Assembly: GCF_001942335.1 (NCBI RefSeq)
Contig: NZ_MKKH01000003.1
Location: 39,900 to 103,899, forward strand
Source: Cellulosimicrobium sp. CUA-896
GTDB taxonomy: Bacteria > Actinomycetota > Actinomycetes > Actinomycetales > Cellulomonadaceae
Direction of reading: 5' to 3'
Length of the DNA: 64,000 nt
Shown here: in pieces, positions 19,500 to 29,800 of the stretch
How positions within the stretch are numbered: position 1 is the stretch's first letter
Layout: the number at the start of each line of letters is the position of its first letter
Notes under the pieces: model-generated
The model's input: only the letters and a program-made list of their open reading frames with translations
Databases searched by the model: none
What the model was told of the DNA's origin: nothing
Program-made: the position numbers and the translations under genes

Positions 19500-20774
19500 T
19501 CAGAGCCGCACGCCGAGCAGCGCGTTCACCGCACGCGAGACGACGCCGGGCGCCCCCTCCTCGTCCCCGGACGTGTCCCGGCCGGGCCGCAGCGCCTCGG
19601 CCGCCCACGCGTCGACGGCCGCGACCGCGCCGGGCGCGTCGAGGTCGGTCGCGAGCGCGGCACGGACCGCGTCGAGCGTCGCGGTGGCGTCGGGCCCGCC
19701 GTTGCCCGAGACGGCGTCCCGCCAGGTCTCCAGACGCTGCACGGCGGCGGGCAGGTCGTCGTCGGTCCACTCCCACTCGTCGCGGTAGTGGTGCGCGAGC
19801 AGGGCGAGCCGGACCGCCATGGGGTCGACGCCGGTGGCGCGCAGGTTCGACACGAGGACGAGGTTGCCGAGCGACTTGCTCATCTTGTGGCCCGCGTAGC
19901 CCACGAGGCCGGCGTGGACGTGCACGCGGGGCCCGGAGCCGTCGGAGAGCACGCGGTCGTGCGAGGTCGACATCTCGTGGTGGGGGAACAGCAGGTCGGC
20001 GCCGCCGCCCTGGACGTCGAACGGGAGCCCGAGCGCGTCGCGCGCGATGACGGCGCACTCGACGTGCCACCCCGGGCGGCCGGTGCCCAGCGATCCCCCG
20101 TCCCACGCGGGCTCGCCGGCACGCTCGCGCCGCCACAGCAGCGGGTCGAGCGGGTCCTTCTTGCCGTCACGGGCGGGGTCTCCCCCGCGCTCGGCGAACA
20201 GGCGTGCCATCGTCTCGCGCGTGAAGCGCGACACGGAGCCGAACGCCGGGTCGGCCGACAGGTCGGCGTAGACGTCGCCGAGCCCCGGGTCGGTCCCCCC
20301 GGCGCCCGGCTCGACCGGCACCCGGTAGGCCGCGCCCGCGGCGAGCATCTCCTCGACGGCCTCGACGACGGACGGGATGCGCTCCACGACGCCGTCCCAG
20401 ACGTCGGGCGGGAGCACGCCGAGGGCGGTCATGTCCTCGGCGAAGAGCGCGATCTGGTCCGCGGCGAGCGCGCGCCAGTCGACCCCCGTCGCGGCGGCAC
20501 GCTCGAGCAGCGGGTCGTCGACGTCGGTGACGTTCGAGGCGTACGTGACGCGCTGGCCGGCGTCGCGCCAGGCGCGCACGAGCAGGTCGAACGCGACGTA
20601 GGTGTTGGCGTGCCCGATGTGGGTCGCGTCGTACGGCGTGATGCCGCACGCGTAGAGCGTCGCGGTCGGTCCCTCGGCGGCGACGACGAGCCCACCGGTG
20701 GTCGAGTCGTGCACCCGGACGGGGCGGCCGCGGCCGGGGAGCTCGGGGATCTGCGGGGCGGGCCAGCTGTGCAC
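19500..20774 (-). CDS. mshC: Mycothiol ligase MshC
   Basis: ATP-dependent ligase (424 aa) that joins cysteine to GlcN-inositol in mycothiol synthesis; it is a cysteinyl-tRNA synthetase relative. Zinc ligands include Cys43 (YACGITPYD), Cys240 (GWHVEC) and His265. The class I signatures are HIGH (52-55) and KMSKS (297-301, [10 protein letters not shown]). The N-terminus [14 protein letters not shown] and the short C-terminus without an anticodon-binding domain separate it from CysS. The gene is intact and ends 43 bp from the converging PAC2 gene. Its presence indicates that the organism uses mycothiol. Confidence 0.97.
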   Translation of the reverse strand: MHSWPAPQIPELPGRGRPVRVHDSTTGGLVVAAEGPTATLYACGITPYDATHIGHANTYVAFDLLVRAWRDAGQRVTYASNVTDVDDPLLERAAATGVDWRALAADQIALFAEDMTALGVLPPDVWDGVVERIPSVVEAVEEMLAAGAAYRVPVEPGAGGTDPGLGDVYADLSADPAFGSVSRFTRETMARLFAERGGDPARDGKKDPLDPLLWRRERAGEPAWDGGSLGTGRPGWHVECAVIARDALGLPFDVQGGGADLLFPHHEMSTSHDRVLSDGSGPRVHVHAGLVGYAGHKMSKSLGNLVLVSNLRATGVDPMAVRLALLAHHYRDEWEWTDDDLPAAVQRLETWRDAVSGNGGPDATATLDAVRAALATDLDAPGAVAAVDAWAAEALRPGRDTSGDEEGAPGVVSRAVNALLGVRL

Positions 20775-20893
20775 GCGACCACCTTAACGGCCGCCCCGGG
20801 GGCGCCGTGCCGCCGTCCCACCCGGCGACGGCCGGTGGGGGTGGCGTCGGCCGCGGGGCGGCGTACGCGTGCCGCTCGGCCCTGTGCGTCGCG

Positions 20894-21766
20894 CTACGGC
20901 GTCGAGGCGGCGGTGCCGCCGGGCTCCAGGACGCCGACGAGGAGCAGGAGCACGACGAGTGCGGCGAGACCGAGCCGGTAGACGACGAACGGCGCGTAGG
21001 AGAACGTCGAGACGATCTTGAGGAACGCGATGATGACGAGGTACCCGACCACGAACGCGACGAGCGTCGCGATGAGCGTCGCGCCCGCGCCGGGCGCACC
21101 GGGCTCCGGCTCCCCGGCCGACTTCACGAGCTGGTAGAAGCCGGACCCCAGGACCGCCGGGATGGCGAGCAGGAACGAGTAGCGGGCCGCGGCCTCGCGC
21201 GTGAATCCCATGAGCAGACCGGCGGTGATGGTGCCGCCCGAGCGGGAGACGCCCGGGACGAGCGCGAGCGCCTGGGCGAAGCCGAACGCGACGGCCTGGC
21301 GCGGCGTGAGCTCGCGCAGCGTCCGGCGCTTCGCGCCGACCCGGTCGGCCCAGCCGAGCACGAGGGCGAACACGGCGAGCATCAGCGCCGTGAGGTAGAG
21401 GTTGCGGAAGGTGTTCTCGATCGACTCCTGGAACAGGAGCCCGAGCACGACGATCGGGATCGACCCGAGCGCGATGAACCACGCCATCGCGGCGTCGTGG
21501 TCCGCGCGTCCGGTGCGGGACCGCCAGTCGGAGCCGTGGTCGCCGCGCAGCGACCGCCACCAGGCGGCGCAGATGCGCGCGATGTCCCGGCGGAAGTAGA
21601 GCAGGACGGCGGTCTCCGTGCCGATCTGCGTGATGGCGGTGAAGGCCGCTCCCGGGTCGGACCCCAGGAGCTCCCCGACGATGCGCAGGTGCGCGCTCGA
21701 GGAGATCGGGAGGAACTCGGTGAGACCCTGGACGAGGCCGAGGAGGACGGCTTCCCACGCGTTCAC
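20894..21766 (-). CDS. uppP: Undecaprenyl-diphosphatase UppP/BacA
   Basis: Integral membrane phosphatase (290 aa) that recycles undecaprenyl pyrophosphate for cell wall synthesis. The N-terminal signature [21 protein letters not shown] contains the catalytic Glu region, and the second motif is [20 protein letters not shown] with the active-site Arg. About eight membrane helices are visible. The start is the GTG giving VNAWEAV; the upstream open frame is not part of it. It starts 133 bp from the divergent aldo/keto reductase gene and ends 120 bp before mshC, which is on the same strand. Confidence 0.96.
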   Translation of the reverse strand: MNAWEAVLLGLVQGLTEFLPISSSAHLRIVGELLGSDPGAAFTAITQIGTETAVLLYFRRDIARICAAWWRSLRGDHGSDWRSRTGRADHDAAMAWFIALGSIPIVVLGLLFQESIENTFRNLYLTALMLAVFALVLGWADRVGAKRRTLRELTPRQAVAFGFAQALALVPGVSRSGGTITAGLLMGFTREAAARYSFLLAIPAVLGSGFYQLVKSAGEPEPGAPGAGATLIATLVAFVVGYLVIIAFLKIVSTFSYAPFVVYRLGLAALVVLLLLVGVLEPGGTAASTP

Positions 21767-21898
21767 GAGCGGACACGATACCCCGGCGCGGAGCGCTGAC
21801 CTGCACCACCGGGTGAACTTTCCCGCGGTGCCCGCCGGCACCCGCCGGGACCGCGCGCCGACCCGCGCGCGAGGGGCCCGCCGGTAACCTCGGCTCCC

Positions 21899-22867
21899 AT
21901 GGAACACCGTCAGCTCGGCCGCAGCGGCCTGCGCGTCTCCGCACTCGGGCTCGGCACGATGACCTGGGCGCGGGACACCGACGAGCTCGACGCCGCCGAG
22001 CAGCTGCGCGACTTCGTGGACGCGGGCGGGACGCTCGTCGACACCGCCGCCTCCTACGCCGACGGGGACGCGGAGTCGCTCATCGGCTCGCTCCTCGGCA
22101 CGAAGGTCGACCGCCGGGACGTCGTGCTGTGCACCAAGGCGGGCGTGCGGCGCACCTCGGCCGGCCCGGTGGTCGACGCGTCGCGCGGGGCGCTGCTGGA
22201 CTCGCTCGACGCCTCGCTCGCCCGCCTCGGCACGGACCACGTCGACCTGTTCCTCGTGCAGGCGCCCGACGCCCGCGCGCCGTTCACCGAGACGCTGTCC
22301 GCGCTCCGGCAGGCCGTGACCTCGGGCCGGGCGCGCTACGTCGGCCTCTCGAACCACCCCGCGTGGTCGACGGCTCGCGCGGCGGCGCTGCTCGACGGTC
22401 CCGACGACGTCGGCCTCGCCGCGGTCGAGCTCGAGTACTCGCTCCTGCAGCGCGGGGTCGAGCGCGAGGTCGTGCCCGCCGCGCAGGCCCTGGGCCTCGG
22501 CCTCCTCGCCTGGTCGCCGCTCGCCCGCGGGGTGCTGACCGGCAAGTACCGCCGCTCGCTGCCCGCCGACTCCCGGGCCGCGTCGGCGCACCTCGCCGGC
22601 TTCGTCGAGCCCTACCTGGACCAGGAGTCCGCGGGGATCGTCGAGGCGGTCGTCACGGCCGCCGAGGGCCTGGGCCGCGCCCCGCTCGACGTCGCGCTGT
22701 CGTGGCTGCTCGGCCGTACGGCGGTCGCGGGAGCGATCGTCGGCGCCCGCACGCCGGCCCAGCTGCGGGCGTCGCTCGCTGCGACCGACCTCGAGCTGCC
22801 CGTCGCCGTACGGGCCGCGCTCGACGACGTGAGCGAGCTCGGGGTGGGCTACCCCGAGCGGTGGTGA
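21899..22867 (+). CDS. Aldo/keto reductase with Gln in place of the catalytic His
   Basis: TIM-barrel NADPH-dependent oxidoreductase (322 aa) of the voltage-gated K-channel beta/YhdN type ([24 protein letters not shown]). Of the catalytic tetrad, Asp48, Tyr53 and Lys80 are present ([20 protein letters not shown]), but the His position reads DLFLVQAPD with Gln121. The cofactor-binding C-terminus ([18 protein letters not shown]) is intact. Loss of the His usually slows carbonyl reduction but leaves cofactor binding. It is a single gene divergent from uppP. Substrate unknown. Confidence 0.92.
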   Translation: MEHRQLGRSGLRVSALGLGTMTWARDTDELDAAEQLRDFVDAGGTLVDTAASYADGDAESLIGSLLGTKVDRRDVVLCTKAGVRRTSAGPVVDASRGALLDSLDASLARLGTDHVDLFLVQAPDARAPFTETLSALRQAVTSGRARYVGLSNHPAWSTARAAALLDGPDDVGLAAVELEYSLLQRGVEREVVPAAQALGLGLLAWSPLARGVLTGKYRRSLPADSRAASAHLAGFVEPYLDQESAGIVEAVVTAAEGLGRAPLDVALSWLLGRTAVAGAIVGARTPAQLRASLAATDLELPVAVRAALDDVSELGVGYPERW

Positions 22868-22898
22868 CGACCGCCTCACGGCCTCCTGGGCGAGGGGG

Positions 22899-23190
22899 TC
22901 AGCGCGCGCCGTCCGCCTCGAGCTCGGAGACGACCTCGTCGTCGAGCGGCTCCAGCTCCTCGTCCTCGTCGTCGTCCTCGTCGTCTCGTCCTCCTCGGCG
23001 AGGTAGAACGGGGTGGCCTCCCCGTGCACCTGGCCGAGCGCCTCGTCGTAGACCTCGAAGGCGTCCGCGAGCACGTAGTAGGCGTCGTCGACGGCGGGGT
23101 CGTCCTCCCCGCGACGTGCGGCGACGGCGTGTAGTGGGCCTCGAGCGCGGCGACGAACCGGTCGAGGGCGGCACGCGGGTCAACGGTCAT
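22899..23190 (-). CDS. Small conserved acidic protein (two frame breaks)
   Basis: A 97-aa protein after adding one base near 23117 and one near 22985. The N-terminal ~70 residues are helical ([20 protein letters not shown]..., [22 protein letters not shown]). The C-terminus is strongly acidic ([22 protein letters not shown]). Similar small proteins in actinobacteria are sometimes labelled primosomal protein, without evidence that I know of. Both breaks are in repetitive GAG/GAC or poly-G stretches. It is divergent from the DUF5703 gene by 99 bp. Function unknown. Confidence 0.75.
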
Positions 23191-23289
23191 ACCCTGACCG
23201 TAGCGCCGGGAGGGGCACAATGGCACACGTTGAGAACGGTGGCGGGCACGGCCGGCCACCGGCACGACGGACGAGAGGGACGGTGAGTC

Positions 23290-23523
23290 GTGGGAAGCAC
23301 GCCGACGTCACGCAAGCGGTCCGGGTGGGCCACGCACGGTGGGCAGTACGAGTACCGCGTCCTGACGATCGACCGCTCCACGAGCCGGTCCGACGCGAAC
23401 CGCCTGCTCACCGACGAGGCGGAGTACGGGCGCTGGGAGCTCGCCCGGACGCGGCTGTACGTGGGTGGTGAGCGGCGTGTGTGGTTGCGGCGCAAGATCA
23501 TCCGGGTGAGCTCGACGCTCTGA
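23290..23523 (+). CDS. DUF5703 family protein
   Basis: A 77-aa actinobacterial protein of unknown function. The core QYEYRVLTIDRSTSRSDANR is followed by LLTDEAEYGRWELARTRLYV and a basic end, RRVWLRRKIIRV. The start is the GTG giving VGSTPTSRKRSGW. The sequence looks like a small beta-rich domain with two helices. The next gene begins 5 bp downstream, so the two are translated together. Confidence 0.85.
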   Translation: MGSTPTSRKRSGWATHGGQYEYRVLTIDRSTSRSDANRLLTDEAEYGRWELARTRLYVGGERRVWLRRKIIRVSSTL

Positions 23524-23528
23524 GCGAC

Positions 23529-24342
23529 GTGGCCGCCGTCTTCACCAAGTCCCGGCCGGACGCGCCACCGGGGTTCTTCGCGTGCGAGGCCGCGGGACTG
23601 ACGTGGCTGCGGGTGCCGCAGGGCCCGCGCGTCGTGCGGGTGCAGGGCGTGGGGGCGACGCACCTCGACCTCGAGCGGCTGCGCCCCGCACGGCCCACGC
23701 CCGACGCGGCGCGAGCGCTCGGGCGCCGGCTCGCCGTCCTGCACGACGCCGGCGCGCCCGCCTGGGGTGCGCCGCCCGCCGACTGGGAGGGCGACGCGTT
23801 CTTCGGCCCGCTCGACGACCCGCTCGTGATGCCCACGGGCGCCTGGCCCGACTGGCCGACGTCTACGCGCAGGCACGCCTCGCACCGGTCGCGCGCAGGG
23901 CCGCGAGCGCGGTGCCCTCACCGCGGACGACACGCGGCTCCTGGCGACCCTGGGCGACCGTCTCGCCGACCTCGCCCGCCCCGCGCTCGACGACGCGCCC
24001 GCGCGCCTGCACGGCGACCTGTGGTCGGGCAACGTCCTGTGGACCTCCGCGGAGCCCGCGCCGCGCGACGAGCCGGACCCCGGGATCGAGGGCGTGCTCA
24101 TCGACCCCGCGGCGCACGGCGGCCACCGCGAGGCGGACCTCGCGATGCTCGCCCTGTTCGGCGCGCCCCACCTCGAGGAGCTCCTCGCCGGGTACGCCGA
24201 GCAGCACCCGCTCGCGCGCGGCTGGCGCCACCGCGTCGCGCTGCACCAGGTGTACCCGCTCGCGGTGCACGCGGTCCTGTTCGGCGGGAGCTACGTGCCG
24301 CAGCTGCGAGCCTCCGTCACGGCGCTGCTCGACGGGCGCTGA
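23529..24342 (+). CDS. Fructosamine kinase family protein (two frame breaks)
   Basis: Member of the FN3K/aminoglycoside-phosphotransferase fold, 271 aa after repair. It would phosphorylate ketoamine adducts on proteins or small amines. The catalytic loop LHGDLWSGNVLW and metal motif LIDPAAHGGHREADLAML are clear; upstream are FFACEAAGLTWLRVPQGPRVVRV and the DLERLRPARPTPDAARALGRRLAVLH block. Breaks lie near 23853 (DW[A]DVYAQARLAPV) and 23910 (ASAGALTADDTRLL). The gene follows DUF5703 by 5 bp and converges on the M20 peptidase gene. Confidence 0.87.
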
Positions 24343-24373
24343 CCCGCCGGTCGGCGCAGGCCCGGCGGGACGC

Positions 24374-25715
24374 TCAGCAGGTGCGCAGCAGGCGGTCGAG
24401 CACGCGGACGCCGAACCGGAGCGAGTCGACGGGCACGCGCTCGTCGACGCCGTGGAACATGCCGGAGAAGTCGAGGTCGGCCGGCAGGCGCAGCGGCGCG
24501 AAGCCGTACCCCGTGATGCCGAGGCGAGCGAGGGACTTGTTGTCGGTGCCGCCCGAGAGCGTGTACGGCAGGACGGCGGCGTCCGGGTCCTCGACGTGGA
24601 GGGCGTCGACCATCGCGTCCACGAGGTCGCCGGTGAACGGGACCTCGAGGGCGATGTCGCGGTGGATCTCCTCGACCCGCACGTGCTCGCCCGCGAGCGC
24701 CTGCAGCGTGGCGAAGCCTCCTCCTCGTGCCCGGGCAGCAGGCGCGCGTCGATCGCGGCCTCCGCCCGGCCCGGGATGACGTTCGCCTTGTACCCGGCGG
24801 TCAGCTGGGTCGGGTTCGACGTGTGGCGGACCGTCGCGCCGACGAAGCGCGACGCCGGTCCGAGGGCCGCGACGAGCGCGTCGACGGACGCCGGGTCGTG
24901 CGGGTCGAACGGCAGCCCCGTGAGGTCGGCGACGCCGCGCAGGAGCGCGTCGACGGTCGGGGTGAGGGTGTACGGCCACGTGTGGGCGCCGATGCGCGCG
25001 ACCGCCTCGGCCAGGTGCGTGACCGCGTTGTCGGGGTTGACCTGCGATCCGTGGCCGGCGCGGCCCTCGGCCACGAGGCGCAGCCACGCGATGCCCTTCT
25101 CGGCGGTCTGGAGCAGGTAGGCGCGGCGCCCGTCGACCTCGACGGAGAACCCGCCGACCTCGCTGATCGCCTCGGTCGCGCCCTCGAACAGCTCGGGACG
25201 GTGGTCGACGGCGTACCGCGCGCCGTACACGCCGCCGGCCTCCTCGTCGGCGAAGAACGCGACGACGACGTCGCGCGCGGGCTTGCGCCCCTCGCGGACC
25301 ATCTGGCGCACGACCGCGAGGATCATCGCGTCCATGTCCTTCATGTCGACCGCGCCGCGGCCCCACAGCAGGCCGTCGCGCTCCTCCCCCGCGAACGGGT
25401 CGACGGACCAGTCCCCGGCCTGCGCGGGGACGACGTCGAGGTGCCCGTGCAGCACGAGCGCGGGACGCGTCGGGTCCTGCCCCTCGAGCCGCACGACGAC
25501 GCTCGCGCGCCCCGGCGCGGACTCGAACAGCTCGGGCTCGAGACGACCTCGTGCAGCAGCGCCATGACGTGCTCGGCGGCGGCACGCTCCCCCGGGCCCG
25601 AGCCGTCGCCGAAGTTCGAGGTGTCGATGCGCAGCAGGTCCTGGCAGATGCGCACCACCTCGTCCTCGGCGCTCGGGACGGGCACGGCAGGGCTGTCGGG
25701 GCGGAGGCTCGTCAT
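24374..25715 (-). CDS. M20-family metallopeptidase (two frame breaks)
   Basis: Zinc-dependent exopeptidase/deacylase of about 447 aa, probably a dipeptidase or carboxypeptidase. Metal ligands are in VLHGHLDVVPA, WGRGAVDMKDMD and FFADEEAGG; a dimerisation domain follows (GRAGHGSQVNPDNAVTHLAEAVARIG). Breaks occur near 25540 and near 24718, the latter an apparent GGG to GG deletion (HEEEGFATLQAL). The start is the ATG giving MTSLRPDS. The repeat cluster at 25731-25802 lies directly upstream. The specific substrate is not evident. Confidence 0.9.
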
Positions 25716-25730
25716 GCGCCCCACGCTACC

Positions 25731-25802
25731 CGCCGAGGTAGAGGGTTCTCCGCCGAGGTAGAGGGAGATTCCCTCTACCTCGGCACGAAGAGCTCTACCT
25801 CG
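25731..25802. repeat. Four copies of a GAGGTAGAG motif forming a hairpin
   Basis: CCGAGGTAGAGGG occurs at 25733-25745 and 25753-25765. An inverted copy, CCCTCTACCTCGG, is at 25771-25783, and a partial inverted copy (CTCTACCTCG) at 25793-25802. Copies 2 and 3 form a perfect 13-bp stem with a five-base loop (AGATT). The element fills the gap between the M3 peptidase stop and the M20 peptidase start, both on the minus strand. It could be a REP-like element, a terminator or a double operator. I did not notice other copies in the window. Confidence 0.7.
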
Positions 25803-25829
25803 CGGGGCGTGCGACCCCGGAGCCGGGCC

Positions 25830-27945
25830 TCAGGCGTCGAGGCCGCGGCGCGCGAGCAGGGGCGCGATGTCGGCGTCGCGGCCGCGCAGCTCGCGGAACG
25901 AGGCGAGCGGGTCCTGCGAGCCGCCGCGCGCGAGGAGCGTGCGGCGGAACCGCTCGCCGTTCTCGCGGCGCAGCCCGCCGTTCTCGCGGTACCACTCGAC
26001 CGTGTCGGCGTCGAGCACCTCCGACCAGATGTACGAGTAGTAGCCGGCCGCGTACCCGCCGCCGAACACGTGGTTGTAGTACGTGGTCCGGTAGCGGGGC
26101 GGGACGGGGCCGAACGCCACGCCCGCCGCCTCCAGCGCCGCCGTCTCGAAGGGCACGACGTCGTCCACCGACGCGGGGACGTCCTCGGGCGCGAGCGTGT
26201 GCCACGCCTGGTCGAGCAGGGCCGCAGCGAGGTACTCCGTGGTGGCGAAGCCCTCGTTGAACTGGCGTGACGCGAGCATCGTGTCGACCCAGGAGGTCGG
26301 CATCGGCTCGCCCGTGACGTGGTGCACGGCGTACGAGCGCAGGATCTCCGGGTCCCACGCCCACATCTCGTTGACCTGCGACGGGTACTCGACGAAGTCG
26401 CGCGGCACGTCGGTGCCCGACTGGGACGGGTAGCGCACGTCGGAGAACAGCCCGTGCAGGGCGTGACCGAACTCGTGGAACAGGGTGATGACCTCGTCCC
26501 ACCGCAGCAGCGTCGGCTCGCCCGCCGGCGGCTTGACGATGTTGAGGTTGTTCACCACGACGGGCCGCTGCCCGAGCAGGTGGTTCTGGTCGACGAGGTT
26601 GTTCATCCACGCGCCGCCGCGCTTGGCCTCGCGCGTGTACCAGTCGGCGAGGAACAGGCCCATGCCCTCGCCCGGGGCACCCGGCGTCTCGGCGTCGAAG
26701 ACCTCGAACACGCGCACGTCGGGGTGGTACCCCACGAGGTCGGTGCGCTCGGCGAAGGAGATGCCGTACAGGAGCGTGGCGGCACGGAAGACGCCTCGTG
26801 CACCACCTTCTCGAGCTCGAGGTAGGGACGCAGGAGACCGTCGTCGAGGGCGAAACGGTCCTTGCGCACGCGCTCGGCGTAGAACGACCAGTCCGAGGCG
26901 CGCAGGTCCGCACCCGGCTCGTCCGCCCGGAGCGCGGTCTGCAGGTCCGCCGCCTCCGTGCGCGCGTCGCGACGGCGGCGGGGGCGAGGCGCGAGAGCAT
27001 CCCGTGCACGGCCTCGGTCGTCTTCGCCGTCGCGTCCTCGGCGACGTAGGCGGCGTGGTGCTCGTACCCGAGCAGCCGGGCCCGCTCGGCCCGCAGCCGC
27101 ACCGTCTCGAGGACGGTGGCTCGCGTGTCGTGCTCGTCGCCGCCGGCGCCACGCGCCTCCGAGGCGCGCTGGACGCGCTCGCGGACGTCGCGACGCGCGA
27201 GCGAGGCGAGGACGCCCTGCTGCGTGGGCAGCTGCATCTCGAGCAGCCACGCGCCGTCGTGCCCGCGGGAGGCGGCGGCGGCCGCAGCCCCGGCGACGGT
27301 GTCCTCGGACAGGCCCTCGAGCTCGTCGCGGTCGGTGACGAGCACGCTCGCCGCGTTGGCGCCCGCGAGCAGCTTGCGGCCGAACGCGGCCTCAAGGCTG
27401 GTCAGGCGCGCGTTGAGGTCGCGCAGCCGCGCCTGCTGGGTGGCGTCGAGCTCGACGCCCGAGCGGCGCAGGTCGACGAGCAGCGTGCGCAGGAGCCAGG
27501 CGGCGTCCGGCTGGAGCGTCAGCGTGCCGGCGTCGGCGGCGTCCTGGAGGGCTCGGGCCCGCGCGTGCAGCCGCGTGTCCATGTAGATCGCGTCGTGGTG
27601 CGCGGCGAGCTCGGGCGCGATCGTCTCCTGGATCTCCTCGAGCCCGGGCGTCGCGTCGGCGCTGACCTGGTTGAAGAACGCGTGCCCGACGCGCGACAGC
27701 GCCTGGCCGGACCGCTCCAGGGCCTCGAGCGTGTTGGCGACCGTCGGCGGCTCGGGGTCCGTCGCGATCGCCTCGACGGCGGCGCGCTGGGCGGCCATGG
27801 CCGCCCGCAGCGCGGGCAGGTAGTGCTCCTCGCGCACCGCGGTGTAGTCGGGGAGCTCGTACGGCAGCGTCGACGGTGCGGCGAACGGGTTGGCGGGGTC
27901 GAGGTCGAGGACGGCGCCGGTCGGCGCCACGGGCGAAGACGTCAT
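25830..27945 (-). CDS. M3-family oligopeptidase, Dcp/PrlC type (two frame breaks)
   Basis: Cytosolic zinc peptidase of about 705 aa after repair, which cleaves short peptides. The zinc motif is HEFGHALHGLFSDVRYP, at about residue 490, with the third ligand in FVEYPSQVNE. The C-terminal block YYNHVFGGGYAAGYYSYIWSEVLDAD is typical of M3A. Breaks lie near 26975 (VAT[x]ARTEAADLQ) and near 26795 (HEGVFRAATLLYG, GGG to GG). The start is ATG at 27945, with another in-frame ATG at 27954. The GNAT gene ends just upstream, so the two are probably co-transcribed. Confidence 0.93.
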
Positions 27946-27956
27946 GGTGCCCATCC

Positions 27957-28592
27957 TCACCCCGCCGTGCGCGCAGCGGAAACCGGGTGCGTCCACGGCT
28001 CGGCGGGCTCGCGCGGGTCGTCCGCGAGCAGGGTGGCCACCCAGGCGTCGCGCCGCACGCCGCGCTGCACCGCGTGGCCGCGCACCGTGCCCTCGACGCG
28101 GAAGCCGAGTCGCCACGCCAGACGCCGCGAGGGCCAGTTGCCGACGTAGGCCTGCCACGACAGGCGGGCCAGGCCCAGCACCTCGGGGTCGAACGCCGCG
28201 TCGACGACGAGACGGCCCGCCGCGGTCGCCAGCCCCCGGCCGCGGCCCGCGGGCGTCATCCAGTAGCCGAGCTCCGCGGAGCGCTGGGAGGCCGGGGCGT
28301 CGTCGAGCCCGAGACCGACCATGCCGAGGAGGGGACCGAGCCCGTCCGGTCCCGGCACGCCCGACGGACCGACGCTCTCGCGCACGGCCCACGTGAGCAC
28401 GTCCCCCCGCTCCCAGCCCGGGGCCACGTGGTCGCGCACGAAGCCGAGCGCGTCGTCGCGCGTGTACGGGGACGGGAGCACGGTCCACGCGGCGATGTCG
28501 GGGTCCTGGCACGCCGCGGTGATCGCGTCGACGTCGTCGAGCGTCGGTGCGGCGAGGTGGACGGTGCCGTCGTCGAGGGCGAAGGGCTGCAC
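27957..28592 (-). CDS. GNAT N-acetyltransferase, RimJ/RimL-like
   Basis: A 211-aa acetyl-CoA-dependent acyltransferase. The GNAT core is visible: SAELGYWMTPAGRGRGLATAAGRLVVDAAF is the acetyl-CoA pyrophosphate-binding region (RGRGLA), and WQAYVGNWPSRRLAWRLGFRVEGTVRG is the C-terminal part seen in ribosomal-protein acetyltransferases. The start is the GTG giving VQPFALDDG. It is tightly followed by the M3 peptidase gene. The acceptor substrate is not predictable. Confidence 0.9.
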   Translation of the reverse strand: MQPFALDDGTVHLAAPTLDDVDAITAACQDPDIAAWTVLPSPYTRDDALGFVRDHVAPGWERGDVLTWAVRESVGPSGVPGPDGLGPLLGMVGLGLDDAPASQRSAELGYWMTPAGRGRGLATAAGRLVVDAAFDPEVLGLARLSWQAYVGNWPSRRLAWRLGFRVEGTVRGHAVQRGVRRDAWVATLLADDPREPAEPWTHPVSAARTAG

Positions 28593-28684
28593 CCGGCCAC
28601 CCTGCCACGCGGTCGCAGCCGGGTCACGACGATTCCCGTGGCCGGAGCGGCCGTCCGCGGGCGCGCGGGCACCGCCGCGGGTGC

Positions 28685-29798
28685 TCAGCCGGCGAGGGCG
28701 TCGGCCGCGGCGGTCCAGTCGAGGTCGTGCGCACGCGCGACCGCCTCGTTGAGCAGCGTGCCGCGGTGGGTCGAGGCACCCGCGCGCAGCAGCGGGTCGT
28801 CGCGCACGGCGCCCAGACCGCCGTCCGCGAGCGCCGCCAGGTAGGGCAGGGTCGCGCTCGTCAGGGCCTGGGTGCTGGTCACCGGGACGGCACCGGGCAT
28901 GTTCGCGACGCAGTAGAACGTCGTGTCGTGGACGGCGAAGGTGGGGTCGTCGTGCGTCGTGGGGCGCGAGCTCTCGAAGCACCCGCCCTGGTCGACCGCG
29001 ACGTCGACGAGCACGGCGCCGGGGCGCATGCGGGCGACGAGGTCGTCGCTCACCAGCCGCGGGGCGCGGGCACCCGCGACGAGCACGGCGCCGACCACGA
29101 GGTCCGCCTCGAGCACCTCGCGCTCGATCGCGTACGCGCTCGACGCGACCGTGCGCACGCGGCCGCCGAGCTCGTGGTCCAGGCGCGCAGGACGGGCAGC
29201 GAGAGGTCCAGGACGGTCACCTCGGCGCGCATCCCGACGGCGATCTGGGCGGCGCTGCGCCCGGCGGTCCCGCCGCCGAGCACGACGACCGCCCGGGCGG
29301 CGTCCCGGGCACGCCGCCGAGGAGGACGCCGCGACCCCCGGCCGAGCGCTGCAGCAGCCACGCGCCGACCTGCGTCGCCATGCGTCCGGCGACCTCGCTC
29401 ATGGGCGCGAGCAGGGGCAGGCTGCCGTCGGGCGCCTGCATGGTCTCGTACGCGACCGCCGTCGTGCCGGCGTCGAGGAGCGCCCGGGTGCCGGCCCGGT
29501 CGGCGGCGAGGTGCAGGTACGCGAACAGCAGCGTGTCCTTGCGCAGCAGCGGGTACTCGGCGGCGACGGGCTCCTTGACCTTGCACACGAGCTCCGCCTC
29601 GCCCCAGACCTCCTCGGCGGTGGCGACGACCCGTGCGCCGGCGCGCTCGAACTCCGCGTCGGACAGGTGGGAGCCGTCGCCGGCACCGGACTGGACGAGG
29701 ACCTCGTGGCCGGCCCGCACGAGGTGGTGGGCGCCGGCGGGCGTGAGCGCGACGCGGTCCTCGTGGTTCTTCACCTCGGTGGGGATGCCGATCCGCAT
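28685..29798 (-). CDS. ald: Alanine dehydrogenase (two frame breaks)
   Basis: NAD-dependent enzyme interconverting alanine with pyruvate and ammonia; repaired length 371 aa, the family norm. The N-terminus MRIGIPTEVKNHEDRVALTPAGA, the lysine in ELVCKVKEP, the NAD motif VVVLGGGTAG and the C-terminal PGAVPVTSTQALTSATLPY are diagnostic. Breaks lie near 29305 (VPG[x]AARAVVVLGGG) and 29182 (PVLRRLDHELGG). I chose the second ATG (29798) because GGAGGA lies six bases before it. The other ATG at 29804 touches the stop of the AI-2E gene. Confidence 0.95.
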
Positions 29799-29800
29799 GG

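Noticed and set aside
25731..25802. Insertion-sequence terminal repeats
   Set aside because: No transposase gene or target-site duplication lies nearby; the copies are within 72 bp of each other.
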